A stretch of DNA of 64,000 bases. It comes from Eucommia ulmoides. Lineage: Eukaryota > Streptophyta > Magnoliopsida > Garryales > Eucommiaceae. Within the stretch, counting starts at the first letter, position 1; each line of letters begins with the position of its first letter. Shown here piece by piece: positions 1 to 11,030 of the stretch. Where the stretch lies: the NCBI GenBank assembly GCA_016647705.1, contig CM028329.1:15463910-15527909 (forward strand), written 5' to 3'. The translations under genes and the position numbers were made by a program. The notes under the pieces are model-generated. The model was not told where the DNA came from. It was given only the letters and a program-made list of their open reading frames with translations, and did no database searches.

Positions 1-632
1 AAACAACAATCCTAAGTTAAAAAATAAAAGAAGAAACAAGAGAAACTTAGCCTAGTCCAAAGATTTATCAGTAAAAATGTTTGGAGATCGCTCCCCCTTC
101 TTGGCAACGTGATCTTCTCCTTAGGATTTGAATGAGCACTCTTAAAACCTTTCTCTAAAATATACTAAGTCTATTAGGGCTCTAATGGCCGGAGGAGAGG
201 AGAAGAAGAGGTATAAATAGGAAAAATATCCTAAAAATATCTAAAATCTGGTACAGAGTGACAGCCTAGGCGGTGGGTATGTCAGTTCAGTGATCGCCTA
301 GGCAGTGGAATAGTAATCCAAGTCTCTGCATTCAGATGGCCTAGGCTATGAAACTGCAGTGAGTTTAGGTTTGGCTCTGTACTTTGACCGCTGCGACGGT
401 GGTTTGGTACTGCGGCGGTGGGCTTCTTCTCATAATTTTGCCTCCAAGCTTATTTTTCCACTGTTCTCAATCCGATATCATCGTTTAGCATCCATTTTTA
501 CTTCGTTTCACCCCACACACCTGATTTAGCACAAAAAGAATAAAAACACATTAAAATATATTAAAACATAATAAACGTACTCAAAAATTAATAATTTCGG
601 TTTGGAAATATATAGGTAATTTACACCTATCA
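1..632 (-). mobile_element. LTR of a non-autonomous Gypsy-type element, cut by window edge
   Basis: Read on the minus strand, the sequence starts at 632 with TGATAGGTG and follows the same order of blocks as the LTRs at 16,017 and 19,715: the TGATAGGTG start, a T-rich stretch, a GGGTGAAACGA-like block, several CCGCYGYRGCGG-like palindromes, then a TATTTATACC-like box and an AGAAGATCAC block. It is therefore an LTR of the same or a sister family. No polypurine tract lies upstream of 632. The upstream sequence is gag-like coding DNA, so this looks like the 5' LTR of an element inserted into that relic. The rest lies outside the window. Confidence 0.65.
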
Positions 633-1700
633 ATAGTTCATGTGATCTATCATGATATGAGCTAAATCTAATTTCCTCCTCTCGACAATCTCATTCAACA
701 AATATAGATCAAAGTCATTCACATTTGTATGACTTTCCCCTCTAGGTACAATAGTGTATGTTATCACTAAATAAATGAAACGATGCTCAAGGGATAATAA
801 TTATGCTTTGTCTCGATCCAAATCAAATTTCTCAGCAAGTTCTCTTCTGTTAAAGTTTGTCGAAAGCCAATGAGGAGTATTATAAGGAAACACATTTCCT
901 CTTTCTATCCCCAAAAATATTACTCAAAAGACCCCTATCAAACCTAATCGCATTTCCCTTAACAAATAATGTCATATAAACATTCTCAAATGTGAGAATG
1001 TTGTAGTCCATCCTTACCCACACCGACATCCACTCATTACTTTGGGTGACAAACTCGGTCCACCCCAAAACACTAAAAAACTTCTCAATATCAAGATTTT
1101 TCTTCTTTAAACCAACGAAATCTATGGGTTTGCAACACACAACCTTTTAATTAGAAAATTCCTTACTAAACCTAATTTCTTTCTCTTGGCTTTGGAAGTA
1201 GCTTTTGTCATATTTAGGTTTGGGAATAGCTCTCTTGATTTTAGGCATTTTTCTCACGATTTCAAGAATAATCAACCAAGAAAACACAAGAGATCTAAGC
1301 AATATTGAAGTACTAACTAAACCCTAGAGACAAAAAAGAAGAACCAACCTTAATTTGAAGCTATGGTTTTCCAAATCGTAGATCCGAGTCCTAGATCTTC
1401 AAATCCAAGCCAAACCGTGTCGATTTCGTGAGGATTAGGGATGAAAGTACTTGGGAAAGGAAAGGTTTTGGGAGAGAAAGAATTTTGAAATCGGAATGAG
1501 GTAAAATGAACGGGTTAGGGGATATTAATCTTGTAACGGGTGGTTAACCGACCAATGAAGCACCTTGCAACCTTTGCAGGCCTGCAACTGTCGGTTCCTA
1601 TATTTTCATCTTTTTTTGTGCATTTAATTCCTAATTTGACTAACTTAGTTTAATTTTTACCTCTTATTTTGATCCACATATATTATTTAAAATATTTTCA
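633..1700 (-). mobile_element. Retroelement relic coding a 'plant transposon protein'-type gag-like protein
   Basis: On the minus strand a protein begins near 1,249 with MPKIKRAIPKPKYDKS. It runs through a block containing FFSVLGWTEFV, GNAIRFDRGLLSNIFG and, nearer 632, VPRGESHTNVNDFDLYLLNE and DLAHIMIDHM. This order (ageing W-x-F block, a 'V.G..I.FD...IN.IFG' block, then 'LP....H...DLYLL') is what I recall of the Pfam 'putative plant transposon protein' domain, common in large plant Gypsy and LARD elements. Sequence from about 1,250 to 1,700 reads as an untranslated leader. The relic is broken and its 3' side is cut off by the LTR insertion at 632. Family assignment is by motif recall, not by search. 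Confidence 0.5.
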
Positions 1701-3036
1701 TACACACCCACATCACAAATATGTAATTTTCAGAATGTGAAGAATCGGTCTCCCTAACAAAATTAATATACTTGAATTTTAAAAAAAAAACAAACCTAGA
1801 TCATCTTTGGGAGGAAATGGTGTTTGTACTTTTGGTGGATTACTAATTTCAAGCTTTATGTCCTTTGAATCTGCTATTTTTCATTTTGCTTGATTTGTCA
1901 CTTTAATTTCCTCATTTCTCGTGTCGGCACTTTTCGTAATTGATTCAGTGATATTCTCCTTACCTTTGTTTGGTGCTTTGAGTTGTTCTTCCTCATTCTA
2001 CTTTACCACTGCTTTGTATATAGTTCTTTTCTTGTATTGATATGTCGCCACTTATTGAGGATAAGATTTATTACATTTCATGTAAAGAACTTGTTGTTCT
2101 TTGACCCTTCCATTTTGCACGTACTAATTCTTCCACTTAGATACATTGAATCTTGATTCCCTTATCAGTATGTAATATTCATTGTATCCTCGTGTTTGTT
2201 CGAATCTTCGATTGGTACCTGCATGAAATTTTTCTCTTTTTTGTATCCATTTATTTTTGGATCCAACAGGGTAACCATGCAATAAATAACAAAACTTCCC
2301 ACAATGACTATGTTTCCCACAATAAAAGTATTTAGCATTGTTAGTACGTCTCTACTGATAGTCATTGTTCCGTACGGAAGCACGATATTGTTGGTGATAT
2401 TGAAGAGCTGTTTTAGTGACTATTGGTTTTTCAACGGGTTTAGTCCTCTCAATATCCTTGAATTTATTCATTGCTTTATCAAGCTCCTTTTGTATCCTTT
2501 CAAGTAACCGCTCATTTGTACTGATGTTTACCTATAGACCAAAATTCTTCTTATACATAAATTCAAGATCATTTTTAAGAATTTAGCCCTCATTTTCAAC
2601 AGAATGGTTTTTCACATGAGATATATCAAGCTCACACCTTGCATTTTCCAACTCAATACTCAAAACCTCATTTAAAGTTTCAAGATTTTTCTTTTTGAAA
2701 TATTCTGCTGAAGTTCATATATATCAGTTTTCAAAGTATCGTTCTCATCTTCAAGAGACTCGATTTTTTCATACAACTTACTAATTTAAGATAAAGCATT
2801 TCTAAACTCAACAATTTCAAAATATTTGTCCAAATTCTTTTTCTTAAGAGATTTGATAGTACTAAACTTCTTATTTTCAAGGGTTGCAATCTTTTGCCCT
2901 AGTTTAAAATTCTATTTTCAAAAAATATAAGTAAGGGCAATAAGCATCTCAATAGCCTTATCTGCATTCTCATCATCACGAATTCTACCATTCTCACGGG
3001 CAGAACAATGACTATCAAAAAAAGTGGAAGAGTAAC

Positions 3037-3132
3037 AATAGTACAAATAATATCAGAATCAGTGCACTCTATGTGATTGTGTTTAATAGTACGAATAATA
3101 TCAGAATCAGTGCACTCTATGTGATCGTGTTT
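3037..3132. repeat. Two-copy 48-bp tandem repeat in gag leader
   Basis: A 48-bp unit beginning AATAGTAC occurs at 3,037 and again at 3,085 with very few differences. The period is a multiple of three, so on the minus strand it gives a repeated 16-residue block containing HIECTDSDII. Confidence 0.8.
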
Positions 3133-3179
3133 AGCTAGGTTGCGAGTCATATCAAGCTAAAACCAACTCTGATACCAAT

Positions 3180-5474
3180 TGTTGACCTAGTGATCTACCC
3201 AAGAGGGGGTGAATTGGGTAGTTATAAATATTAAAGCAAATTCTTATCTTTCAACACTTAAATATTCAAATAATTAATTTAATCCAAAATTAATTATTAT
3301 CTTTATATAGCACGGATAAGTGTATAAATCTAGGTGCACACCTAATCAATAAGAAATAAATAAAATCAACAATGCAGTACACCACGATATATTTTGGTTC
3401 ACCTAGCTAACCTTGGTTAATCTAGTTTTCCGAGCCCCATGGAAATTCACACCCACTAAACCACTAGATTTCTTTAATAGGTAAAAACCAAACATTTACA
3501 CAATGATTCTTTTACAGGCTCAGAATCAACCTTTACAATTTCCTTTTCACAGGCTAAGAAAAGAACCTCTATCTCTTTAATAGGCTAAAAACTAACCTAA
3601 TTCTTTTATACCTTAGGAAAAGAATCAAATCTCACCAAAAACACTCCAAGTATCATTTTCACCAATAAGGATAGAACTGTTACAATTCACTCAATTTTAA
3701 TTATGACCAGGGAGAATCACGCTTAACTCTTTTCAAGGGAAAAGAGTAACCTAACCTTTTTGTACCTTAGGTAAAGATTAAACCTCAATCTCTTTACCGA
3801 AAGAGATTGAAACCCTTGCTACCCCTGACGAGATACTCCCAATAGTATCTAATCCGCACAAATCACCAATTACAAAAATTGATAAGTTCTTTTCCCAGTC
3901 AGAGCTTCTACCACCTCAAATCAATTTAAACTCAATTAATGTCCCGTTAATTACTAGTGATAGAATTTATGCGAGGAATACAATATCTGATTAGATTAAG
4001 TGTGAGTAGCACAAAATTAAGCACGTAATCAGATAATCACAAAAATCATTTTAAAAAGAATTTTTATACTCTTAAAGTTTGAAAACGACTTTACTACGAT
4101 CTTATCAACCAAGCAAATAGAATAATATCAAATGAAAATAAGAAATAATATCTTGAAAGATTTCACCAGGATACCATCAAAATAATGAAAATAGAATTGC
4201 TAGACAGTTTAGATCAATGACGCCAAAACACTTAGCACTTTTTCTCAAGAACTTTTTTCACAAAATGATCTCACAATAATCTCTCGATATAATCTTAGAA
4301 TAATCACTCTTAGAAAACTCACGAACTAAAAGTTGTTCATAGATATGATATATTGATATGTGAAAAAGGCAGGTCTATATAAACTAATTTGAAACATGCC
4401 TTCTAACGGCTAATTCCCACAAGATATGACACTTAAATGCACATATAGACCCCATATATGAATACCATTTAACCCTGGTCCAATTCAGATAAATATAGCT
4501 TTCAAAACATTCAATAGTCCTCCAAATAATTCTCAATCTTAAATTAAACTAGATAGGAGGTATTAAATGTACCAATTTGATAAACACTTTAATTTCATGT
4601 ACCATGTCTATAGGAATATCAAAATAATATTAATATATCTATAATATGTTCAAATCTATAGAATATCTCCAAAATATCAGCCAAAACACGGCTAGAAATG
4701 GATCAGATCACGAAAATTCTCGAAATCTGAAATAGCTCAGTTAGTTGACCGATTATAGGCCATCAGTCGACCGATCGTTTCAGGTTGTAGCCCAAGCCAT
4801 TTATCAAACAACGGAAAGTTGACTGATCCTCCATGGGTTGACCGTTCGATTTAGGATGCTTCTCTAGGCCATTTTTCAGCCCTGGTCGGGTAACCGATCA
4901 TAGATAGTTGGTTAATCGATCGATACAGAGAGTTCACCTTTTGGCCATCGCTTGACCGATCTCCCTTGATTGATTGACCAATAGATTTAGAGACTCTCCA
5001 ATTCTCAACCCTTGCCCATCAGTTAACCGATCCTTTTTGGTCGGTTGACCAATTGCTATTAGAACGACTTCTCCTTAAATTATTTCAACTCCAATCTTCG
5101 ACGTTTTCGACCCTTTAATCAATTTATTTTCTTGGTTAACTAAATTTTCACTATTAAAAAAATTTAAACACTAATATTACTTAGGTCAATTTTTCGTTTT
5201 CAATTTCTTATTGGAGCAAATAATTTAACTTAATTAGGACCTTAATATAAGCACACATAAATATAAATTATTTAATTTGTGTCGTGTGTGATCCTAATCA
5301 AGATACATTAAGAGTAAAATATATTTGAGTTATTTTTACTTAGGTTCTTCAGAATTTTGAATATCTTAATATCTGTCTTTGCATCCTTCACAATTACTTC
5401 ATGATATTATTTTGATTAGAACTCTTTGAACTGAAACACTCAATGAAAATGTTAGTTCCACCAAAAACATCAAC
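3180..5474 (-). repeat. Sirevirus-type LTR, 2,295 bp
   Basis: The minus-strand LTR starts TGTTGATG and ends GGTCAACA. An AAGAGGGGGTGAATTGGG block lies near its 3' end, as is common in this lineage. The stretch at about 4,735-5,060 holds a run of imperfect palindromes of the type GGTTGACCGATC and GTTAACCGATC. The matching 3' LTR is absent, so no LTR-LTR age can be read. Confidence 0.7.
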
Positions 5475-6386
5475 ACTTAATTGTCCATCAAAATCTTGGG
5501 ATCAACATATTTGTTGTAGGGTCGACGAAAAAAAATAGAATTGCGCCTGAAATTATATTTGAATTTATATTAAATTTGTAATAATTGTATTTATTGTTTA
5601 TTATAGTAAGATTGATTAATTATGGTGTTGAAATATTCGTGACATATTTCTTTAGTTTAATTTTCTTTAGAAGAAGCTTAGTGGCTGCCTTGGAAAATTG
5701 GGATGTCACAAAGTGGTATCAGAGCATAGGTTATACGACTACCATGGACTTGCGGTATAGTGCCCATCATAATAAGTTGAGTAATATTTAAAAATAATAA
5801 TTTTAGTATAAGTTATTAATTTGGCTTATTATTTATTAACTGTTATATATTTAGGTTAATTTTTACTTTAAAGCCTTAATGATATTTTAGAAATTTAAGT
5901 GGGGGCTTTATGTAATATTTTTATATACATGTTATGTGAGTATTCAACTCGTTATGTTACATGAGTATTGAACTTTTAAGACGTATTTATGTGATGAAAA
6001 TTAAATCTATTTTTTTGAATTAACAACAATTATATATTTGCTTATTTTCAAATAATGCCATTATTTAAAGCATAAGTTGTGTTGCTATTTTATTTTATGG
6101 AAAAAAATTACGAGATTATAAAAATTAAATTGTGATTTAAAAAAAATGATATTGTGGATATTGGAATTGATGATTTTGGTCTCATGGGATAGTTCGCAAG
6201 GAATATGGGCTATCTACAAATTATCATGTTGGTTTGAATGTTGGATTTAATTGATTAATGTTTGTTATAAGATATGGTAGTGGACTTAAAATGTCATGCC
6301 AAGTTAGAAAACAAAATTTGAGGTCGTAGACCTGTTGGTACCGAGATTGACCCAATTCAAGTGAGACTATTATGGTATTTTAAAGA

Positions 6387-6470
<84 letters not shown>
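6387..6470. repeat. (ATT)28 microsatellite
   Basis: An uninterrupted ATT trinucleotide run inside the leader of the Del/Tekay-like derivative. Confidence 0.97.
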
Positions 6471-6976
6471 GATCATCAAAGTGTTCAGCAGAAGTATTTA
6501 GAAATATAAAATTATCTGGCAATTAGTTTATCTATGTAAGGAATTACCAACCAAAGTGTACCATGTTATCTTTTGTGAGATAAAGTATGGGTCACCGCAA
6601 ATGAGAAAATGACAATGCGTAGTATGGATTTTGTAAGATGTGGATTGTTGATGAATTTCGGTTACGGGACCCTACATAGAGAATAATTATTCTAGAATCG
6701 AGTGTGATTAACATGACTACAAGATTTTGAATTATTTGTTTTCAAACAAAATTTTGAGGACGAAATTTATTTAAAATAGGTAGAATGTAATACTCCAAAA
6801 ATATGTATATTTGAAAATAATACTTTATTTAAAAAATAATTTGATACTTTTGGAGATTATTTTGTATTTTATTTGAATTTTAAGGTATAAAATGAATTTA
6901 TTAATTTTTTGGGGTTATGAGTGTAATTTTTAGGTTCAATAATAATATTATATAAATTTTAGGAGATCTTGGTGTA

Positions 6977-6980
<4 letters not shown>

Positions 6981-7014
<34 letters not shown>
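6981..7014. repeat. (TA)n microsatellite
   Basis: A pure TA run inside the 3' LTR. The solo LTR at 34,848-36,914 carries a TA run at the equivalent place, so it is an old feature of this LTR family. Confidence 0.95.
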
Positions 7015-7017
<3 letters not shown>

Positions 7018-7729
7018 GTGTAGAGAGTTTGTGTTGTCCTAACTCCCAAACCAAGACAACACAACACACAAATTTGAAATATAAAAAAATAAAAATAAAA
7101 CTAGGTGTTTTATGGGCTTAAAGCCAATGAAAAAATGGGGGAAAATAAAAGAGGGACACGTGGCATGGGAATTAAGTAAGTTACTATATATATGTGGGGG
7201 GGGGGGGGTAAATTAGAAGGGAGTTCGACAGTAAAAAATAGAAGAAAAAAATGAAGAAGGAAAAATAGTTTTATGTGATATTGATCATCAATTTACGATT
7301 TCTAGTAGAATTTTTAATGTTTTTAATATATGTATTTAATCTCTTCATGTATTGTGTGGTTTATGTTATTACTATTATAATTGTTGATTTTTATGAAATA
7401 TTTATGATTACGTATTATGTGAAAATTAAGTAAGAAACATACATATGTGCTATTTGTGGGATTTGTTTGGATGCACATATTAAAGAAGTTAAAAATTCTA
7501 CTGAATCTTGGCTCACAACCCCACAGTATTTGTTACAGGTCAACGAAAAAAATAGAGTTGCGCCTGAAATTATATTTAAATTTATATTAAATTTTATAAT
7601 AATTGTATTTATTATTTATTGTAGTAAAATTGATTAATTTATGGTGTTGGAATATTCATGATAGATTTCTTTAGTTTAATTCTCTTTAGGAGAAACCTAG
7701 TGGGGGCCTTGGAAAACTGGGACGTCATA

Positions 7730-8217
7730 TTATAGGACTTACATGACCCTAGCAACAAGGGCATCGACATTGGCGATGAAACATGAGTGTGTCTAGTTGA
7801 TTTAGTGGTTTTTGTAGTTAGGGATAATCTTAGCAACAAAAAATATTACTTCGCCTTTAAGTACCTAAGTAAGTTTGCTTGTAGTATCTATAATTAATAT
7901 AAAAGAGAAAGTGAGGAGCTTAATTGATGGCATTTTCATAGTTTTTCTTTCAATTTTGTCATTTGTTTTACGATGGCGATTTTATACTTTCTTCCTTAAC
8001 TGCGATCCCTTTGGTAATTCCACCCACTAGAAGAATCTAGAAGGTTATATCCAACTCCTCAGGCATCGTCCAAAGGCTGAATACGACGAAGAAAGAGAGA
8101 GAAAGAGAAAGAGCTCGACGAAGAGATGGCGCTCCGGCATTGTTCCACTCCATGAGATCCTCGCTATCTACTCTCGGCCACTTGGTTAGTCATCGACAAT
8201 GGAATATAGAAAACATG
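7730..8217. other. Unassigned stretch, possible short host exon relic
   Basis: No clear gene. About 8,085-8,200 has a GA-rich leader (AAGAAAGAGAGAGAAAGAGA) followed by a short GC-richer block that in one frame reads GAPALFHSMRSSLSTLGHLV. It has the look of the start of a host gene with an organelle-type presequence, broken by the LTR-like sequence that starts at about 8,218. The evidence is only composition and residue bias; it could be chance. Confidence 0.2.
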
Positions 8218-9419
8218 TGTCACATTCCACCCCGAGCGCCCAACGGCCAAGGCTAGGCGTGACCTCGACTTAATGTTACCCGACCAACAACAAATATATA
8301 TAAACATGTACTGATATATATTTTTTTCTTTTTCCCAAAACAAATATTTATCAACTTCAAAATTCAGAAATACATATGTCCCAAATATCCATAACAAAAC
8401 TATAATAAAAACTTAACCTTTCACGGTACACACCGGTCTTGTCAATCCTCAAGAAAATGACATCACTCTCTCACTCTACCTAGTGTCAATAATGGACTTG
8501 TCTCTAGTTGAGGTACCGGAGAAAAGATATTTTATTGATGTACTATCTTCATAATTTAAAAATAATTTATGGATCAAACATAATTATCAAACACCACTTC
8601 CTAAAATAGAGCTATCACATTGAGCAGTAACAAAATCTTACAGGTATCGTCATGATAAAATAACTGAATTAAAGTCAAACGGTCAAATCACTTTGATATA
8701 TATAATAAAATATCGCACACATAATTTTCTACTAGCCATATGATTGTTTCACCTCACGATCGGGAGTTATAATAGTACCGTAACTTGTATAACTGGGCAA
8801 TCTAAAGTTATTGTTAGTGTCAGGGCCATTTAATAGCTCCAATGGTAGGAGCCAATCCGTGATATAAACCACCATATCATGATGATAATCATCATCATCA
8901 AGAACAACAACAACAACAACAACATATATCAACCACTTGCAGGACTTGCTTTCCTGTCAGGTCACAACAACATCCCGCAGGACATGCACTCACGTTGGTA
9001 TCACACTATGGCATAGTAAGATAATATTAAAAGTCATTTTCCAGATTTAAAATTTTACTTGATCCATCTAAAGTTACAAAACTGTCCATTTTTATAAATC
9101 TTATCTTTGTCACAATTTAGTACGAAAATATAGTTTGACAATTTACATAGAAGACAGTACAATCACCTCGATATTTGTGCTACTGAATACACTACCGTCG
9201 TAACATTGACGGATTTGGCCCCGCTTGTGAATCTTATAACGACAAGATCTAAACTAAGAATTTGACTAAGTAAATCTAATACGATGTAAAATGCATAAAA
9301 TGCATGAAACTAAAATGCAATTTTTTTTTCATTTCCAAATTATACGAAATTTATTAAGCACCCAATTTCTTAAGTCAATATTAACTGTACAAAACTATTA
9401 TTATAAGAAATTTCTAATT
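8218..9419. mobile_element. LTR-like AT-rich relic (left part), host of the Tat insertion
   Basis: Starts TGTCACATTCCACC with a GC-rich block, then AT-rich DNA without frames. It includes an ACAACAACAACAACAACAAC run near 8,903 and a block with GCAGGACTTGC and GCAGGACATGC of a kind seen in plant LTRs. Similar AT-rich sequence resumes at 26,845 after the Tat element and reaches ATGACACA near 27,228, which would pair with TGTGTCA near 8,216 as LTR ends. No target duplication could be shown, so the family is unassigned. Confidence 0.3.
9415..9419. repeat. Target-site duplication TAATT, left copy
   Basis: TAATT directly precedes the LTR start TGCTGATG. The same five bases follow the other outer LTR end at 26,840-26,844. 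Confidence 0.75.
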
Positions 9420-10469
9420 TGCTGATGTCGAATTTTGGATGACTTCAACAGTATAGTCTGGTCAACGTTGGTGGAGTTGGAGAGGTCTGGAATAGAGATC
9501 TTCAATCACTGGAGCTTCTTATCTGCGGAGAGGTCCCTGGCTGAGAAGGGACGGGCTTGAATTGAAATGGACCCAAAAGCCTTCTGGGTCGAGAAGTGGA
9601 CGACTAGGACACTTTGAGGCTCGAGGAAAAGTGAATTAGAGCTTGATATGGGGGAGTTCCAAGATGGGGAGCACCTGGAAACCTACACAAAGGACTTGTT
9701 GGAATGATCTCAGCGTGAGAATCAGGATACGGGGGAAACTTTATAGAGAATTTGTCAAGAAGAGTGAGCAAAATTCATCTACATTTGGGCAATTGCATTT
9801 ACTCCTATTTATAGGAAAGGAGTGGATTAGCTTAAGGGATTAAGCATGGATTAGTGTCTCCACCATATCACATCAATGTACCAACTTAGCAAGTAACCAA
9901 TAAAAAGGTACCAATGAGCTTCTTAATTTGGCCACATTTGGGGATATTTCGGGATATTTATGGGGATATTTTGGAGATATTTATGGAGGTATTTGGATAT
10001 ATTTAGGAGATATTTCAGGGATATTTAGGGTTGGGAAAATGAGCTAGCCCATAAACCAATGAAGACACTATCCTGCTATAGTTGAGATGATGAGTCTGAT
10101 TCCTGCCCTTCCCAGATAGACGGAGATAGGAAATGGAGGTTATACGGAGCTTTCTACCCTGCCTTTCTCGGGTAGCTGGAGATACGAATGGGGACTTTGC
10201 TCGAGGAGCTTTGTGGAATAGATCCTTGAGATGGACGATACCGTTGTGGACAATGTTGAGGTGGGGAAGGATTCCCATCTCGGTGGTGGTTTGTTGTCTC
10301 TTCCTATAGTGTATTGAGGACTTTGAGATGGCTAACATATATGGAGATGTCCCTCTACTTCGTGCAATCTTCATACTTAATCTTTGGTGTGACTTGATCT
10401 TCGTGGGGAGTTGTGGACACATGGCGATCTTCAATTGGTTGCATTGGGTGACCATTTTTACACTCATCA
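9420..10469 (-). repeat. 3' LTR of the Tat element
   Basis: About 1,050 bp, homologous along its length to 25,895-26,839. Shared blocks include GGAGTTGGAGAGGTCTG near the start and GACTTGATCTTCGTGGGGAG near the end. The inner end is CACTCATCA. Confidence 0.9.
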
Positions 10470-10940
10470 ATAGCCCTCCAGTCCTTAGTATTGAGGATAA
10501 ATTCGAAAGACTTGGGACTTTACTATGAGCATTTTCTGGAGCTTTGTTGTTTCTATTGGAGTCTTTTGAGGTGTTAGTAACCTTTTTTTTTATCTTTGTG
10601 GGGTGCTACACAGGGGTTAAGATTCCTTTCCAAGATGGAGATTGGCAATTCTGGGATGGGAGCAGTCAGCCTAAGAACGGAATGGAAGGCCTGAGAGTGA
10701 AAATGGGTGGCCCGGTAATGAATAGCCCATCCCAGATCAACGAGAAAGCTGTGAACGTCACGCACGCATCCCATTGCGTATGTGCCTTTTTAATGGCACC
10801 TCTTCAATGTGCCCAGACATACCACCTGCACAACCACCAGGAAAGGGACAAGTGGTTGCACGGCTTTTGAATGGCATGCCGTTTCCAAATGCCTTCAAGT
10901 CGTCTTCAGGCGCAACAGTTGGCATGAAAAAGTTCCCTCC
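10470..10940. other. Spacer between 3' LTR and the antisense accessory ORF
   Basis: Non-coding spacer of the Tat element. On the minus strand the end next to the LTR is purine-rich (AAGGACTGGAGGG), as expected for its polypurine tract. The side toward 10,940 would be upstream promoter DNA for the plus-strand accessory frame. Confidence 0.45.
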
Positions 10941-10948
10941 TATATAAA
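10941..10948 (+). promoter_or_regulatory. TATA box candidate for the antisense accessory ORF
   Basis: TATATAAA lies about 90 bases before the first ATG of the plus-strand frame (11,031), in a GC-richer stretch. The spacing suits a plant core promoter with a transcript starting near 10,975. This is position and motif evidence only. Confidence 0.4.
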
Positions 10949-11030
10949 GAAGGCACCTAGAGTTCATTTTTACGTCTTTCTCAACTTTTGGAGCACCCCA
11001 TTCTCAGCAGGTAACTCATTATTTTCCAAA

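Larger units (their letters stand above)
1740..5474 (-). mobile_element. Sirevirus-like Ty1/Copia relic: 5' LTR, PBS and gag
   Basis: Read on the minus strand this is a 5' LTR (5,474 to 3,180), a primer-binding site complementary to initiator Met tRNA (3,177 to 3,166, TGGTATCAGAGT), then gag. Gag shows a lysine/glutamate-rich coiled-coil stretch (about 2,900-2,400, including ERIQKELDKAMNKFKD) and a degenerate zinc-knuckle region near 2,330-2,270 followed by HGYP. A long LTR, this PBS and a coiled-coil gag fit the Sirevirus (Maximus/SIRE) lineage. Protease, integrase, RT and the 3' LTR are not seen. The copy is broken in several places and truncated near 1,740, where the neighbouring relic's leader begins. 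Confidence 0.65.
5508..7729 (+). mobile_element. Del/Tekay-like Ty3/Gypsy derivative, mostly non-coding
   Basis: The tail of a 5' LTR (about 5,508-5,710) is followed by a PBS for initiator Met tRNA (5,714-5,725, TGGTATCAGAGC), about 1.05 kb of leader-like DNA, and a GAGGACGAAATTT tract leading into a 3' LTR (6,786-7,729) that starts TGTAATACTCC. The two LTR pieces match over the block containing AATTGCGCCTGAAATTATAT. The TGTAATACTCC start, the iMet PBS and the GAGGACGAA motif before the 3' LTR are familiar from Del/Tekay chromoviruses. No pol domain remains. It is broken and lacks most of the usual interior. Confidence 0.65.

Noticed and set aside
880-1140. Host gene on the minus strand
   Set aside because: The wording fits retroelement-associated plant transposon protein, and the sequence is bounded by LTR-type DNA on one side.
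7196-7208. Run of 13 G as a possible G-quadruplex or regulatory site
   Set aside because: A single homopolymer run within an LTR; slippage is the simplest explanation.
10015-10470. 151-codon minus-strand frame inside the Tat LTR
   Set aside because: Entirely within an LTR, not conserved as an open frame in the other LTR; chance frame.
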